From contig WLNY01000008.1 in the NCBI GenBank assembly GCA_009699575.1, forward strand, positions 1 to 64,000: a stretch of DNA of 64,000 nt, given 5' to 3'. Numbering within the stretch: the first letter of the stretch is position 1; each line of letters opens with the position of its first letter. The notes beneath the pieces are model-generated. The model saw only the letters and a list, made by a program, of their open reading frames with translations. It made no database searches and was not told the origin of the DNA. Both the position numbers and the translations under genes were made by a program. Shown here one piece after another: positions 8,667 to 16,811 of this stretch. Source of the DNA: Actinomycetota bacterium. Lineage in GTDB: Bacteria > Actinomycetota > Actinomycetes > Nanopelagicales > Nanopelagicaceae.

Positions 8667-9270
8667 AGATATGAAGCACCAAAAACGCAATGGATAACAC
8701 CGTAACTCCTGGAATGCTCAATTGGAACATCAGTAGTGCCACAAAAATAAAACTAGCTCGAACTGGTCGCTCAGTAAGAGTGACTACTCCAATTTCATGC
8801 ACGCCGAGCGACTCTGCGCGAGCTCTGGCATATTCTTGAATTGCTGCAACAAGCCAAATTCCGATTGCGATTTTTGCTGGAACTCCCACAAGGTAGAGGC
8901 TGTATAGCCAGAGCGCTTCGCTGATGCGATCCACCACTGAATCTAGGAGTGCGCCCCACGCATTTTCGCGATGTTGAAATATAGCGACGCTTCCATCAAT
9001 TCCATCAAAAAATAGTGAGGCAACTATCAAAATAATTGCCCAGGGAGAGAGTGCGGTTATTGCGGTACCAATGGCTGCGAGAAGTCCAAAAATGGTCAAA
9101 ACATTGGGCGAAATTCTAAGCAAGGTGCAAATAAGTCCAAAGCGATAGGAGATGCGAAGCCAAGCACCTACAATTCCTGAGGTTGACGCATTGCTATGGA
9201 GAACACTCCAGCGCGATGCAAACTCTTCGGAACTTATCATCGAAATTAAATCTCGCTTTCTAATGTGCAC
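8620..9270 (-). CDS. CDP-alcohol phosphatidyltransferase family membrane protein
   Basis: About 216 residues with six or so membrane helices. The catalytic motif D-x2-DG-x2-A-x9-G-x3-D-x3-D is present with exact spacing (DGIDGSVAIF...GALLDSVVDR), but the arginine usual after the alanine is isoleucine. Such enzymes transfer a phosphoalcohol from a CDP-alcohol or CDP-diacylglycerol to make phospholipids; the substrate cannot be told. It is the only minus-strand gene among the carotenoid genes. Start uncertain: GTG 9270 (chosen) or ATG 9240; the track's 9321 would enter crtE. A TACCCT at 9284-9289 on this strand is a plausible -10. Confidence 0.75.
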   Translation of the reverse strand: MHIRKRDLISMISSEEFASRWSVLHSNASTSGIVGAWLRISYRFGLICTLLRISPNVLTIFGLLAAIGTAITALSPWAIILIVASLFFDGIDGSVAIFQHRENAWGALLDSVVDRISEALWLYSLYLVGVPAKIAIGIWLVAAIQEYARARAESLGVHEIGVVTLTERPVRASFIFVALLMFQLSIPGVTVLSIAFLVLHIFSAFQVMRFSYGQLR

Positions 9271-9283
9271 TCCCAGGGTTCTG

Positions 9284-9293
9284 AGGGTAGCGT
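9284..9293. promoter_or_regulatory. overlapping divergent -10 boxes for crtE and the phosphatidyltransferase
   Basis: Plus strand: TAGCGT (9288-9293), 6 nt, then GTG 9300 of crtE. Minus strand: TACCCT (9289-9284). The two hexamers share the TA at 9288-9289, so the two polymerases would compete for one site. The plus-strand call is the stronger. Confidence 0.45.
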
Positions 9294-9299
9294 TACCAC

Positions 9300-10385
9300 G
9301 TGAGCGAAGAAACCCTAGCAACTCTTTCGCGCGTACGGGAGCAAGTTAAAAGTGAGCTCAGCGCTTTTCTGGAAACCCAGGCTCAATACCTTGAGGGAAT
9401 CGGAAGCGAACTTGGGCCAGTCTCCAAGGCCCTTTCGGAATATTTGCTCGATGGCGGTAAGAGATTGCGGCCTCTATTTGCATACAGTGGATTCATTGGC
9501 GCAGGAGCGAGCCCCACTCCTGAATACATTCGTGCATTTGCAAGTCTTGAATTATTACAAGGGTGCGCACTTATTCATGATGATTTGATGGATGGTTCCG
9601 ACACTCGAAGAGGAAAACCTGCCATTCATCGATTATTCGAATCGATGCATCTTCGAGATGGTGGATCAAGTTCGGCCCAACAATTTGGCCAAGCCGCCGC
9701 AATACTTCTCGGCGATTTAGCACTTGTATATTCAGATCGAATGCTTCATGAATCTGGCGTACCAACCGCATCGCTCATTTCATCATTTTCCATACATGAT
9801 GAAATGCGAGTCGAACTCATGGCCGGACAATATCTAGATGTATATGAACAAACGCGAGGAACCCATACAGTTGCTCGCGCGCTCACTATTGCTCGATACA
9901 AATCTGGGAAGTACACCATTGAAAGACCTTTGCATTTTGGTGCAGCACTTGCAATAACTGACGCTGCCCAGCGCGCTAGGTTGCATACTCATTTTTCTGA
10001 TTACGGACTTCCATTAGGAGAAGCTTTTCAGTTGCGAGATGATTTACTAGGAGTTTTTGGAAATCCAGAACTTACCGGAAAACCCGCAGGAGATGACTTG
10101 CGAGAAGGAAAGCGAACAGTGTTGATGGCTATGACGCAAGAAAGAATAACTGCTGATGCAAACCGCCAACTTGAATTACTTTTTGGAGATCCCCAACTCA
10201 CACTTGATGGAGTTCAGACGCTTCGTACAATCATTAGTGAGTCAGGTGCGCCAACCGAACTTGAAAACATGATTGAAGACCTCACTCATACTGCTCTAGG
10301 CGCACTAGAACACGAAGAAATCAACCACGAGGCGCGCGAAATTCTTACCACCCTTGCCAATCTTGCTACGAAAAGAGCCCTATAA
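9300..10385 (+). CDS. crtE: geranylgeranyl diphosphate synthase
   Basis: 361-residue prenyltransferase joining isopentenyl diphosphate to allylic diphosphates to give the C20 carotenoid precursor. Both aspartate-rich motifs are visible: LIHDDLMDGSDTRRG (residues about 92-106) and FQLRDDLLGVFGN; GGKRLRPL is the substrate-binding segment. Start GTG 9300 is backed by TAGCGT six bases upstream. It heads the crtE-crtI-crtB run, with two bases to crtI. A farnesyl or longer-chain product cannot be excluded, but context favours GGPP. Confidence 0.9.
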   Translation: MSEETLATLSRVREQVKSELSAFLETQAQYLEGIGSELGPVSKALSEYLLDGGKRLRPLFAYSGFIGAGASPTPEYIRAFASLELLQGCALIHDDLMDGSDTRRGKPAIHRLFESMHLRDGGSSSAQQFGQAAAILLGDLALVYSDRMLHESGVPTASLISSFSIHDEMRVELMAGQYLDVYEQTRGTHTVARALTIARYKSGKYTIERPLHFGAALAITDAAQRARLHTHFSDYGLPLGEAFQLRDDLLGVFGNPELTGKPAGDDLREGKRTVLMAMTQERITADANRQLELLFGDPQLTLDGVQTLRTIISESGAPTELENMIEDLTHTALGALEHEEINHEAREILTTLANLATKRAL

Positions 10386-10387
10386 AA

Positions 10388-11893
10388 ATGGTTGCACAAG
10401 TAAAAGGCCCAACAGATCATGTCGTGATTGTCGGTGCGGGCTTGGCTGGTTTGAGCGCCGCTCTACGTCTCGCAGGAGCAGGACGAAAAGTCACAGTGAT
10501 TGAACGTGAATCTGTTCCTGGAGGACGTAACGGCCTTCTCAATAAAGATGGTTATGCATTTGATACGGGACCTACTGTATTAACCATGCCATCACTCATC
10601 AGCGATGCATTCAATTGCGTCGGTGAAGAGATGAAGGACTGGCTAGAACTCACTCCGGTGAAACCTTTGTATCGAGCTTTCTACCATGACGGCAGCCAAA
10701 TTGATGTGCATGCAAATACCGAAGAGATGGAAGCAGAAATTGAACGTACGGTCAGCGCACAAGAAGCAGCTGGGTATCGCAAATATGTTGATTTTGTAAC
10801 TAAGTTATACAAGTATGAGATGAATGATTTTATTGATAGAAATATTGATTCTCCGTTAAATCTCTTGACGCCAAATCTAGCGCGATTGATTGCCCTCGGT
10901 GGATTTCGTCGACTCTCCCCCAAGGTCAATCAGTTTCTTAAAGATCCTCGTTTGCAAAAGGTCTATTCATTTCAGGCTATGTATGCCGGCGTTAGCCCAC
11001 AGCAAGCACTAGCAATTTACGCAGTCATTGCCTATATGGACTCAGTCAACGGTGTATTTTTCCCCAAGGGTGGAATGCACGCGGTTCCTAGAGCTCTCGC
11101 TGCGGCGGCTGAAAAACATGGAGTGACGTTTAAGTACAGCACAAGCGTGACAAGTATTGAAACTTCAAATTCACGTGCAACCGCGGTCCTTACAGATACT
11201 GGCGAACGAATCGAATGTGACGCGCTTATCCTTAATCCTGATCTACCTGTTGCATGGCGTGAATTGCTTGGGAAAACACCTCTATCGGTCAAGCGCCTTA
11301 AGTACTCACCATCATGTGCAACTTTGCTTGTGGGTTCATCGAAGAAATATGACCACGTTGCTCATCACAATATTCACTTTGGGGAATCATGGGATGGCGT
11401 TTTTGATGAGTTAATCAATAAGAAAGTTTTGATGACTGATCCGAGTGTGTTGGTAACGATTCCAACAAAAGATGACGCCAATCTTGCACCTGCCGGGAAA
11501 GAGTCTTATTACATCTTGTATCCGACCCCAAATTTAGATGCAGATATTGATTGGACTAAGCAGGCAAAGCCATATCGAGATGAAATGATTAAAACTCTCG
11601 AAGCGCGCGGCTACACAGATTTCGAAGATGGAATCGAAACCGAAGTCATGACGACTCCATTGGATTGGCAAGCAAGAGGAATGGAACGTGGTGCGCCATT
11701 TGCCAGTGCGCATACGTTTTTCCAAACCGGTCCCTTTAGACCGCGAAATATGGCATCTGGATTTGAAAATGTAGTTTTCACTGGCTCGGGCACTCAACCA
11801 GGTGTCGGAGTTCCCATGGTCTTAATTTCTGGTCGTCTCGCCGCAGAACGTATCGTGGGAGAAAAAGGGCTCACGCCACATGAACGAACTTGA
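10388..11893 (+). CDS. crtI: phytoene desaturase
   Basis: 501-residue flavoprotein converting colourless phytoene to lycopene or neurosporene at the membrane. N-terminal FAD site VVIVGAGLAGLSAALRLAGAG followed by GGRNG and YAFDTGPTVLTMP; the C-terminal bacterial-type desaturase signature is GSGTQPGVGVPMVLISGRLAAERI. It is read together with crtE (2 bases upstream) and overlaps crtB by 14 bases. The better of the two CrtI-family genes for the primary desaturation, because it sits with crtE and crtB. Confidence 0.92.
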   Translation: MVAQVKGPTDHVVIVGAGLAGLSAALRLAGAGRKVTVIERESVPGGRNGLLNKDGYAFDTGPTVLTMPSLISDAFNCVGEEMKDWLELTPVKPLYRAFYHDGSQIDVHANTEEMEAEIERTVSAQEAAGYRKYVDFVTKLYKYEMNDFIDRNIDSPLNLLTPNLARLIALGGFRRLSPKVNQFLKDPRLQKVYSFQAMYAGVSPQQALAIYAVIAYMDSVNGVFFPKGGMHAVPRALAAAAEKHGVTFKYSTSVTSIETSNSRATAVLTDTGERIECDALILNPDLPVAWRELLGKTPLSVKRLKYSPSCATLLVGSSKKYDHVAHHNIHFGESWDGVFDELINKKVLMTDPSVLVTIPTKDDANLAPAGKESYYILYPTPNLDADIDWTKQAKPYRDEMIKTLEARGYTDFEDGIETEVMTTPLDWQARGMERGAPFASAHTFFQTGPFRPRNMASGFENVVFTGSGTQPGVGVPMVLISGRLAAERIVGEKGLTPHERT

Positions 11894-12785
11894 TGCTGCA
11901 GGAATTCTGGACCCACTTCTGCGTGAGTCTTATACCGAATGTAAACGCCTTAACTCTTTGCATGGAAAAACGTACTACTTAGCAACCTTATTACTGCCCG
12001 CACATAAACGACCTTTTGTTCACGCGCTCTATGGATTTGCTCGCTACGCTGATGAAATAGTCGATGACTTGGCATCAACTCTTACGCCAATTGAAAAAGC
12101 TGAAGCGCTACACACTTGGGGCCAAGAAGTTATCGAAGGAATTCGCTCAGGAACTAGCAATGACCAAGTAGGCCGCGCACTTATTGACACTGTGCAGCGC
12201 TTTAATATCCCGATTCAACATTTCATTGATTTCTTACATTCTATGACCATGGATCTCACAGTGACGAGCTATCAAACGTACGAAGATCTTATGGAGTACG
12301 TGTACGGGTCGGCATCTGTTATTGGCTTGCAGATGGTTCCAATTCTTGGACCCCTAACAGAAAGAGCCTATGAACCAGCGGAAAAATTGGGTACTGCTTT
12401 CCAACTTGCAAATTTTATTCGCGACGTGGGAGAAGATCTAGACCGCGGTCGCGTATATCTTCCCTTGCAAGAATTGGCCGACGATGGAGTGACTCGGGAG
12501 ATGCTTGAGAAAAGAGTTTTAACCCCGGAAATTATTAGCGCCTTGAAGTTTCAAATTTCTCGCGTCCGTAGACTTCAAGAGGAAGCACGTCCAGGAATTT
12601 TAGAATTAGCACCTGAGAGTCGAGCCTGTATTGAAGCGGCAAGTGAACTCTATTGCGGCATCGTGGATGAAGTAGAAAAAATTGATTACGATGTATTTAA
12701 TAAACGGGCGAAAACATCCACTGTTCGCAGGTTAAAAGTTGCTCTCCCTGCGTATGTGCGCGCCCTTTCTGCCCGTCAATCCTGA
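11880..12785 (+). CDS. crtB: phytoene synthase
   Basis: 301 residues; condenses two GGPP molecules head-to-head to phytoene. Squalene/phytoene synthase signatures: YGFARYADEIVDD (first aspartate-rich site), YVYGSASVIGLQMVPI, and NFIRDVGEDLDRGRVYLP (second site). The ATG lies inside the crtI frame, so the genes are probably translationally coupled. A TPP riboswitch for the next gene begins almost at its stop codon; the promoter TATAGT overlaps the end of this gene. Confidence 0.93.
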   Translation: MNELDAAGILDPLLRESYTECKRLNSLHGKTYYLATLLLPAHKRPFVHALYGFARYADEIVDDLASTLTPIEKAEALHTWGQEVIEGIRSGTSNDQVGRALIDTVQRFNIPIQHFIDFLHSMTMDLTVTSYQTYEDLMEYVYGSASVIGLQMVPILGPLTERAYEPAEKLGTAFQLANFIRDVGEDLDRGRVYLPLQELADDGVTREMLEKRVLTPEIISALKFQISRVRRLQEEARPGILELAPESRACIEAASELYCGIVDEVEKIDYDVFNKRAKTSTVRRLKVALPAYVRALSARQS

Positions 12786-12791
12786 TATAGT
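12786..12791 (+). promoter_or_regulatory. -10 box of the TPP riboswitch transcript
   Basis: TATAGT six bases before the expected 5' end of the riboswitch (about 12798). It starts at the last base of the crtB stop region. Confidence 0.5.
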
Positions 12792-12797
12792 TTTCAA

Positions 12798-12880
12798 CGC
12801 GGGAGCCACTGTGGCTGAGAGGGTCTGAAATTCAGATCGACCGCTTGACCCATCTGGTAATGCAGATGCGGGAGGAGTTA
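12798..12880 (+). promoter_or_regulatory. TPP (thi-box) riboswitch
   Basis: The conserved core is plain: GGGAGCC, GGCTGAGAGGG, a variable arm, GACCGCTTGACCCATCTGG, TAATGCAGATGCGGGAGGA. This is the thiamine pyrophosphate aptamer in its normal order. The Shine-Dalgarno GGAGGAG of the next gene lies at the 3' edge of the aptamer, nine bases before its ATG, so TPP binding probably blocks ribosome access. I see no terminator between aptamer and gene, which favours translational control. Confidence 0.92.
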
Positions 12881-12885
12881 CACAT

Positions 12886-13467
12886 ATGTCTACTATCGTT
12901 TTTACAGCCTGGGGTTACGACGTTTCATTCCTAGAGTTAATTGCATCAGTTACATCATTCATCGGTGTCGGACTTGGTGTCACTGCTAAAAGAATTACGT
13001 GGCCATGGTGGGCCCTGAGCAGCGCCCTCTATGCGCTGTTTTTCTATCAGGCTGATCTCTTTGCAAGCAGCGCGCTTCAGTTTGTATTCATTGCTGCAGC
13101 AATATGGGGTTGGTTTGGTTGGGGTCCTAAAGGTGCGACACCGTCAAAACTTTCACGCACTCAGCTTGCTTGGTGGAGTACAGCTCTTCTGGTTGGAACC
13201 GTGGCTTTGACTCCTGCACTCATTGCAGTGAAGGCTGCTGCTACTTGGTCGGATGCATTTATTCTTGTCGGTAGTGTCATCGCTCAAGTACTTATGGTCT
13301 ACGAAAAGTACGAGAGCTGGCCGCTGTGGTTCGTCGTCGATGCCGTTGGAACAATTCAATATGCGCGTCTTGGCTATTGGTTTACTGCGGTTCTCTACCT
13401 AGCTTTTACAATCATTGCGCTAGTTGGCTGGAGACGCTGGTATGCATCTCATCGAAGCTCTCTCTGA
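12886..13467 (+). CDS. pnuT: PnuC-family transporter, probable thiamine transporter PnuT
   Basis: 193 residues with seven or so membrane helices. It has PnuC-family sequence in both halves (WPWWALSSALYALFFYQADL and WPLWFVVDAVGTIQYARLGY), the tryptophan-rich motifs that bind the vitamin. PnuC proteins are facilitators for nicotinamide riboside (PnuC), riboflavin (PnuX) or thiamine (PnuT); the TPP riboswitch directly upstream points to thiamine or a precursor. It overlaps the downstream kinase by 26 bases. Family certain; substrate inferred from the riboswitch. Confidence 0.88.
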   Translation: MSTIVFTAWGYDVSFLELIASVTSFIGVGLGVTAKRITWPWWALSSALYALFFYQADLFASSALQFVFIAAAIWGWFGWGPKGATPSKLSRTQLAWWSTALLVGTVALTPALIAVKAAATWSDAFILVGSVIAQVLMVYEKYESWPLWFVVDAVGTIQYARLGYWFTAVLYLAFTIIALVGWRRWYASHRSSL

Positions 13468-13981
13468 TATTTGCAGCACCACTCCTCCTCACATCATTGC
13501 AATCGATGGCCGTGCTGGGGCTGGGAAGTCTCGACTAGCTGGAGAACTCCATCGCACGCTTGGTCGCTCTCACACAGTAGCTGTGATTGCCCTCGATGAT
13601 CTCTATGACGGTTGGGACAGCGCTCTCGATGAGAGCCTGACCAACAATTTGCAGAAAATAGTTTCTGCGCATCAATTATGTAAGCCTATCAACATAAATA
13701 TTTATGATTGGAATAGTGCAACATTTAACACAACTCGAACAATTAATTCAGTTGACGTCCTTATCATCGAAGGAGTCGGAAGCGGGCAAAGCGTTGTGCG
13801 CGAATCTGGGGCGACGACAATTTGGGTCGAAATTCAAGCAAATGAAGGTCTTGCTCGCGTGCTTGAAAGGGACGGCGATTCAATTTCACCACAAATGCAG
13901 AAGTGGCTAGTCCAGCAGGAAGAACACTTCAATCAAAGCCAGGTAAGAGAAAACGCTGACTTTATTCTTACCGCTGGCTAA
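13442..13981 (+). CDS. P-loop kinase, uridine-kinase-like, coupled to pnuT
   Basis: 179 residues from ATG 13442, which has GGAG nine bases upstream; the track start at 13424 adds six residues. Walker A is IAIDGRAGAGKSRLAGEL, then a uridine-kinase-like ALDDLYDGWDSAL and the strand VLIIEGVGSG. Substrate unknown. It overlaps pnuT by 26 bases and so lies under the TPP riboswitch. PnuC-type facilitators depend on a cytoplasmic kinase to trap the imported vitamin (NadR for nicotinamide riboside), so this may be the trapping kinase for thiamine or a precursor. That role is inference; a nucleoside kinase is the alternative. Confidence 0.72.
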   Translation: MHLIEALSDICSTTPPHIIAIDGRAGAGKSRLAGELHRTLGRSHTVAVIALDDLYDGWDSALDESLTNNLQKIVSAHQLCKPININIYDWNSATFNTTRTINSVDVLIIEGVGSGQSVVRESGATTIWVEIQANEGLARVLERDGDSISPQMQKWLVQQEEHFNQSQVRENADFILTAG

Positions 13982-14020
13982 ATTGGGCGCGCCATGGGGC
14001 GTATTTTAAGAGTACTTATC

Positions 14021-14026
14021 TAAGAT
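14021..14026 (+). promoter_or_regulatory. -10 box of leaderless pknL
   Basis: TAAGAT, exactly 6 nt, then GTG 14033. No Shine-Dalgarno. Confidence 0.5.
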
Positions 14027-14032
14027 TTCCAC

Positions 14033-15928
14033 GTGTCAGATCTCAGCGGTGAATTCATTGACGGACGGTATGAATTATTGCACCGTATTGCATCGGGTGG
14101 AATGGCGAGTATTTATTCTGCACTAGATACCCGACTAGATCGCAAAGTGGCAGTAAAGATTATGCATTCTCATCTTGCTCAAGATGAAGCGTTTGTAAGC
14201 AGATTTATTCGTGAGGCAAAAGCAGCAGCCGTCCTCTCCCACCCAAATATTGTCGCTGTTCAGGATCAAGGGTGGAATACAAATGGAGTCCCCGCTGTAT
14301 TTATCGTCATGGAACTCATTGAAGGATTCACACTTCGAGATTTCATCGAAGAGCGAGGTCGTTTCTCTGTAAAAGATACTTTGCAATACCTCACACCTGT
14401 GGCAAGTGCTCTCGCAATGGCTCATCGAATTGGAATTATTCATAGAGACATCAAGCCTGAAAATATTTTAGTTTCCACTGATGGAAGAATAAAAATTGCT
14501 GATTTTGGCTTGGCACATGGCGCCCTGATTGGAAGCACTATGACCGCTGAATCCAGCGTCGTCCTAGGCAGTGTTTCATATCTCTCTCCCGAGCAAGTTC
14601 AACGGGGAATTTCCGATTCACGAAGTGATGTCTACTCGACGGCAATAGTTGCATATGAATTACTCACGGGTGAAAAACCATTTTCGGGTGATTCGCCGAT
14701 TCAAATTGCTTATATGCACGTAAATAATCGTGTTCCACGAGTGAGCGAACTTCGCAATGACATTCCTGAAAAACTTGATGACCTCATTTATCGAGCCTCA
14801 AGCGTTAATCCTGATGAACGTCCCAAAGATGCTGGGCAATTTCTCGCCGAGCTACAAAGCATTACGCGCGAGCTAGATCCTAAGCGCAACCAAATGAGTC
14901 TTGAGTTGGATATTCCCATTCGGGTTGATCAGAAGAAAGTGAAAGAGCGTAAAAAGAAAAATGTTGCGCCAAAAGAACTAACAGTAGAAAGTGCGCGCGA
15001 GCCACAGTTGAAAGAAAACACAGCGCCAGTGCGCAGGCGAACTAGCAAGCGAGTTCGTCGAAATCGCAAAATTGCACTTTTGTTGGCAGTATCACTCGGA
15101 ATTGCGGGTTGGTACGCACTTGTTGGCCCAGGCGCGCGCGTGGTGGTTCCATCCATTGTTGGTGCAACTCTTGAAGAAGCGCAGAGTTCGCTCACACCTC
15201 TGGGGCTAAATACAGAAGTAGCAGAGAAGCGATTCGATGAAGACATCGCTGCAGGTAAAGTGATTGATTCTAAACCGTCAGGCGGTGGAAAAATTGATCC
15301 CGGTGGCACTGTGACAATTGTTCTCTCGAAAGGAAAAGAGCGCTACCAACTTCCAGTTTTGACGGGCTTGACGCCAGAAGCCGCATTTAAATCGATTGCT
15401 TCTCTACCACTTAAAACAGGAACAGTCGTAGAAGAATTTAACTCGACAGTTCCCAATGGATTTGTTATTTCTAGTAATCCAGGTTCTGACGTCAAATTAA
15501 AGAGGGATACGGTGATTAATCTCCTTGTGAGCAAGGGTATCGAACAAGCGGAACTGCCCATCTACCTTGGTAAGAGCGGTGAACAAGCACTCAATGAATT
15601 AACAGATTTGGGATTTGACGTAACTTCAACATTTGAATTTAGTGAGACTGTTCCGATGGGGGCTGTCATTACGCAAAACCCTGCAACAGCCCAAGCGCCA
15701 AAAGGCGGCGTAGTTGCACTTGTAATCTCAAAGGGTTCTCATAACGTCTTCATTCCAAACCTGAACTCCATTGAAGAATCCAAAGCCATTGCCGCCCTCA
15801 AAGATCTCAATCTCAAAGTTGTCGTGAAAAAAATCGGTAAGAAGCCACTCAAATATGTAATCAACATGGTCCCGAAATTTGGTACCAAGGTGGCTCGTGG
15901 AAGCACGGTCACCATCACTGTAGGCTAG
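14033..15928 (+). CDS. pknL: transmembrane Ser/Thr protein kinase with PASTA domains
   Basis: 631 residues. Kinase domain about 12-275: glycine loop IASGGMASIYSA, VAVKIM lysine, HRDIKPENIL catalytic loop, IADFGLA and SPEQ. A lysine/arginine-rich juxtamembrane linker and one membrane helix (about 346-366) follow. Outside are four PASTA repeats (starting VVVPSIVGATLEEA, YQLPVLTGL, AELPIYLGKS, VFIPNLNS), which bind peptidoglycan fragments in related kinases. PknL rather than PknB is suggested by position: a prenyl synthase upstream and class II DAHP synthase downstream recall the Mycobacterium idsB-pknL-aroG neighbourhood. Confidence 0.88.
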   Translation: MSDLSGEFIDGRYELLHRIASGGMASIYSALDTRLDRKVAVKIMHSHLAQDEAFVSRFIREAKAAAVLSHPNIVAVQDQGWNTNGVPAVFIVMELIEGFTLRDFIEERGRFSVKDTLQYLTPVASALAMAHRIGIIHRDIKPENILVSTDGRIKIADFGLAHGALIGSTMTAESSVVLGSVSYLSPEQVQRGISDSRSDVYSTAIVAYELLTGEKPFSGDSPIQIAYMHVNNRVPRVSELRNDIPEKLDDLIYRASSVNPDERPKDAGQFLAELQSITRELDPKRNQMSLELDIPIRVDQKKVKERKKKNVAPKELTVESAREPQLKENTAPVRRRTSKRVRRNRKIALLLAVSLGIAGWYALVGPGARVVVPSIVGATLEEAQSSLTPLGLNTEVAEKRFDEDIAAGKVIDSKPSGGGKIDPGGTVTIVLSKGKERYQLPVLTGLTPEAAFKSIASLPLKTGTVVEEFNSTVPNGFVISSNPGSDVKLKRDTVINLLVSKGIEQAELPIYLGKSGEQALNELTDLGFDVTSTFEFSETVPMGAVITQNPATAQAPKGGVVALVISKGSHNVFIPNLNSIEESKAIAALKDLNLKVVVKKIGKKPLKYVINMVPKFGTKVARGSTVTITVG

Positions 15929-15932
15929 CCAA

Positions 15933-16811
15933 ATGGCCTCTGCTACGAAAAAAACTCTCGCACCTCGCCCACGAATTGGCGCACACACTCCCACCTCCGG
16001 TGGCATGGCCAAGCGAGCCATTGGATATGCGCAAACAATCGGGGCGGAAGCGATCCAAGTTTTTACATCTAATCCGAGAGGGTGGGCAATGCCAGATGCT
16101 AACCCTGAAGCAGACGCACTCTTTCGTGAGAAAGCTTCCGAGCTAGATATTGAAACGTATGTGCATGCACCGTTTCTTATTAATTTAGGATCGCCAACCG
16201 ATGCGACATATCGCAACTCACTTGCATCGACGGCATATTCATTGCAGCGCGGAAAAGATATCGGGGCACTTGGTGTAGTGATTCATACCGGTTCAGCTGT
16301 TGATGTTAATCATGTTGAGAATGCATGGACTCAAATTCACGAAGGCATGATGCCAATCTTGTCGGCTCTAGCCGATGATTCACCCATGCTCTTGCTCGAA
16401 CCAACTGCAGGACAAGGTCAATCACTTGTTAAGAAATTAGATGACCTTGCTTACTACCTGAAGGCACTTGAATACCATCCAAAAGTTGGAATCTGCCTTG
16501 ATACATGTCATGTTTTTGCAGCTGGTCATGACATCAAGAAAAAAGGTGGGATGAAAGAGACAATTGACCTTCTTGTTGAAATTGCTGGAATAGAACGATT
16601 CCAACTAGTGCATGCCAATGACTCCATGGATGTGTGTGGCGCGCTTAAAGATCGACATCAAAATATTGGCGATGGGGAAATTGGAATCGATCCCTTTAAG
16701 GAACTGCTTGCCCATCCAGCAGTTGCGAACGCTCCCCTCATATTAGAAACTCCTGGGATGGAACCCGAACACGGCAAAGAAGTAGCGCTCTTGAAAAAAT
16801 TACGAGGATGA
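15933..16811 (+). CDS. nfo: endonuclease IV (AP endonuclease)
   Basis: 292 residues; cuts DNA 5' of abasic sites in base-excision repair, using a trinuclear zinc site in a TIM barrel. Signatures: IGAHTPTSGG, EAIQVFTSNPRGW, VHAPFLINL, GVVIHTGS, LLLEPTAGQG, GICLDTCHVFAAGHD, LVHANDSMDVCGALKDRHQNIGDGEIG and a final LETPG. Starts four bases after the pknL stop; its TGA overlaps the next ATG, so it is co-transcribed with the exporter. Confidence 0.95.
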   Translation: MASATKKTLAPRPRIGAHTPTSGGMAKRAIGYAQTIGAEAIQVFTSNPRGWAMPDANPEADALFREKASELDIETYVHAPFLINLGSPTDATYRNSLASTAYSLQRGKDIGALGVVIHTGSAVDVNHVENAWTQIHEGMMPILSALADDSPMLLLEPTAGQGQSLVKKLDDLAYYLKALEYHPKVGICLDTCHVFAAGHDIKKKGGMKETIDLLVEIAGIERFQLVHANDSMDVCGALKDRHQNIGDGEIGIDPFKELLAHPAVANAPLILETPGMEPEHGKEVALLKKLRG

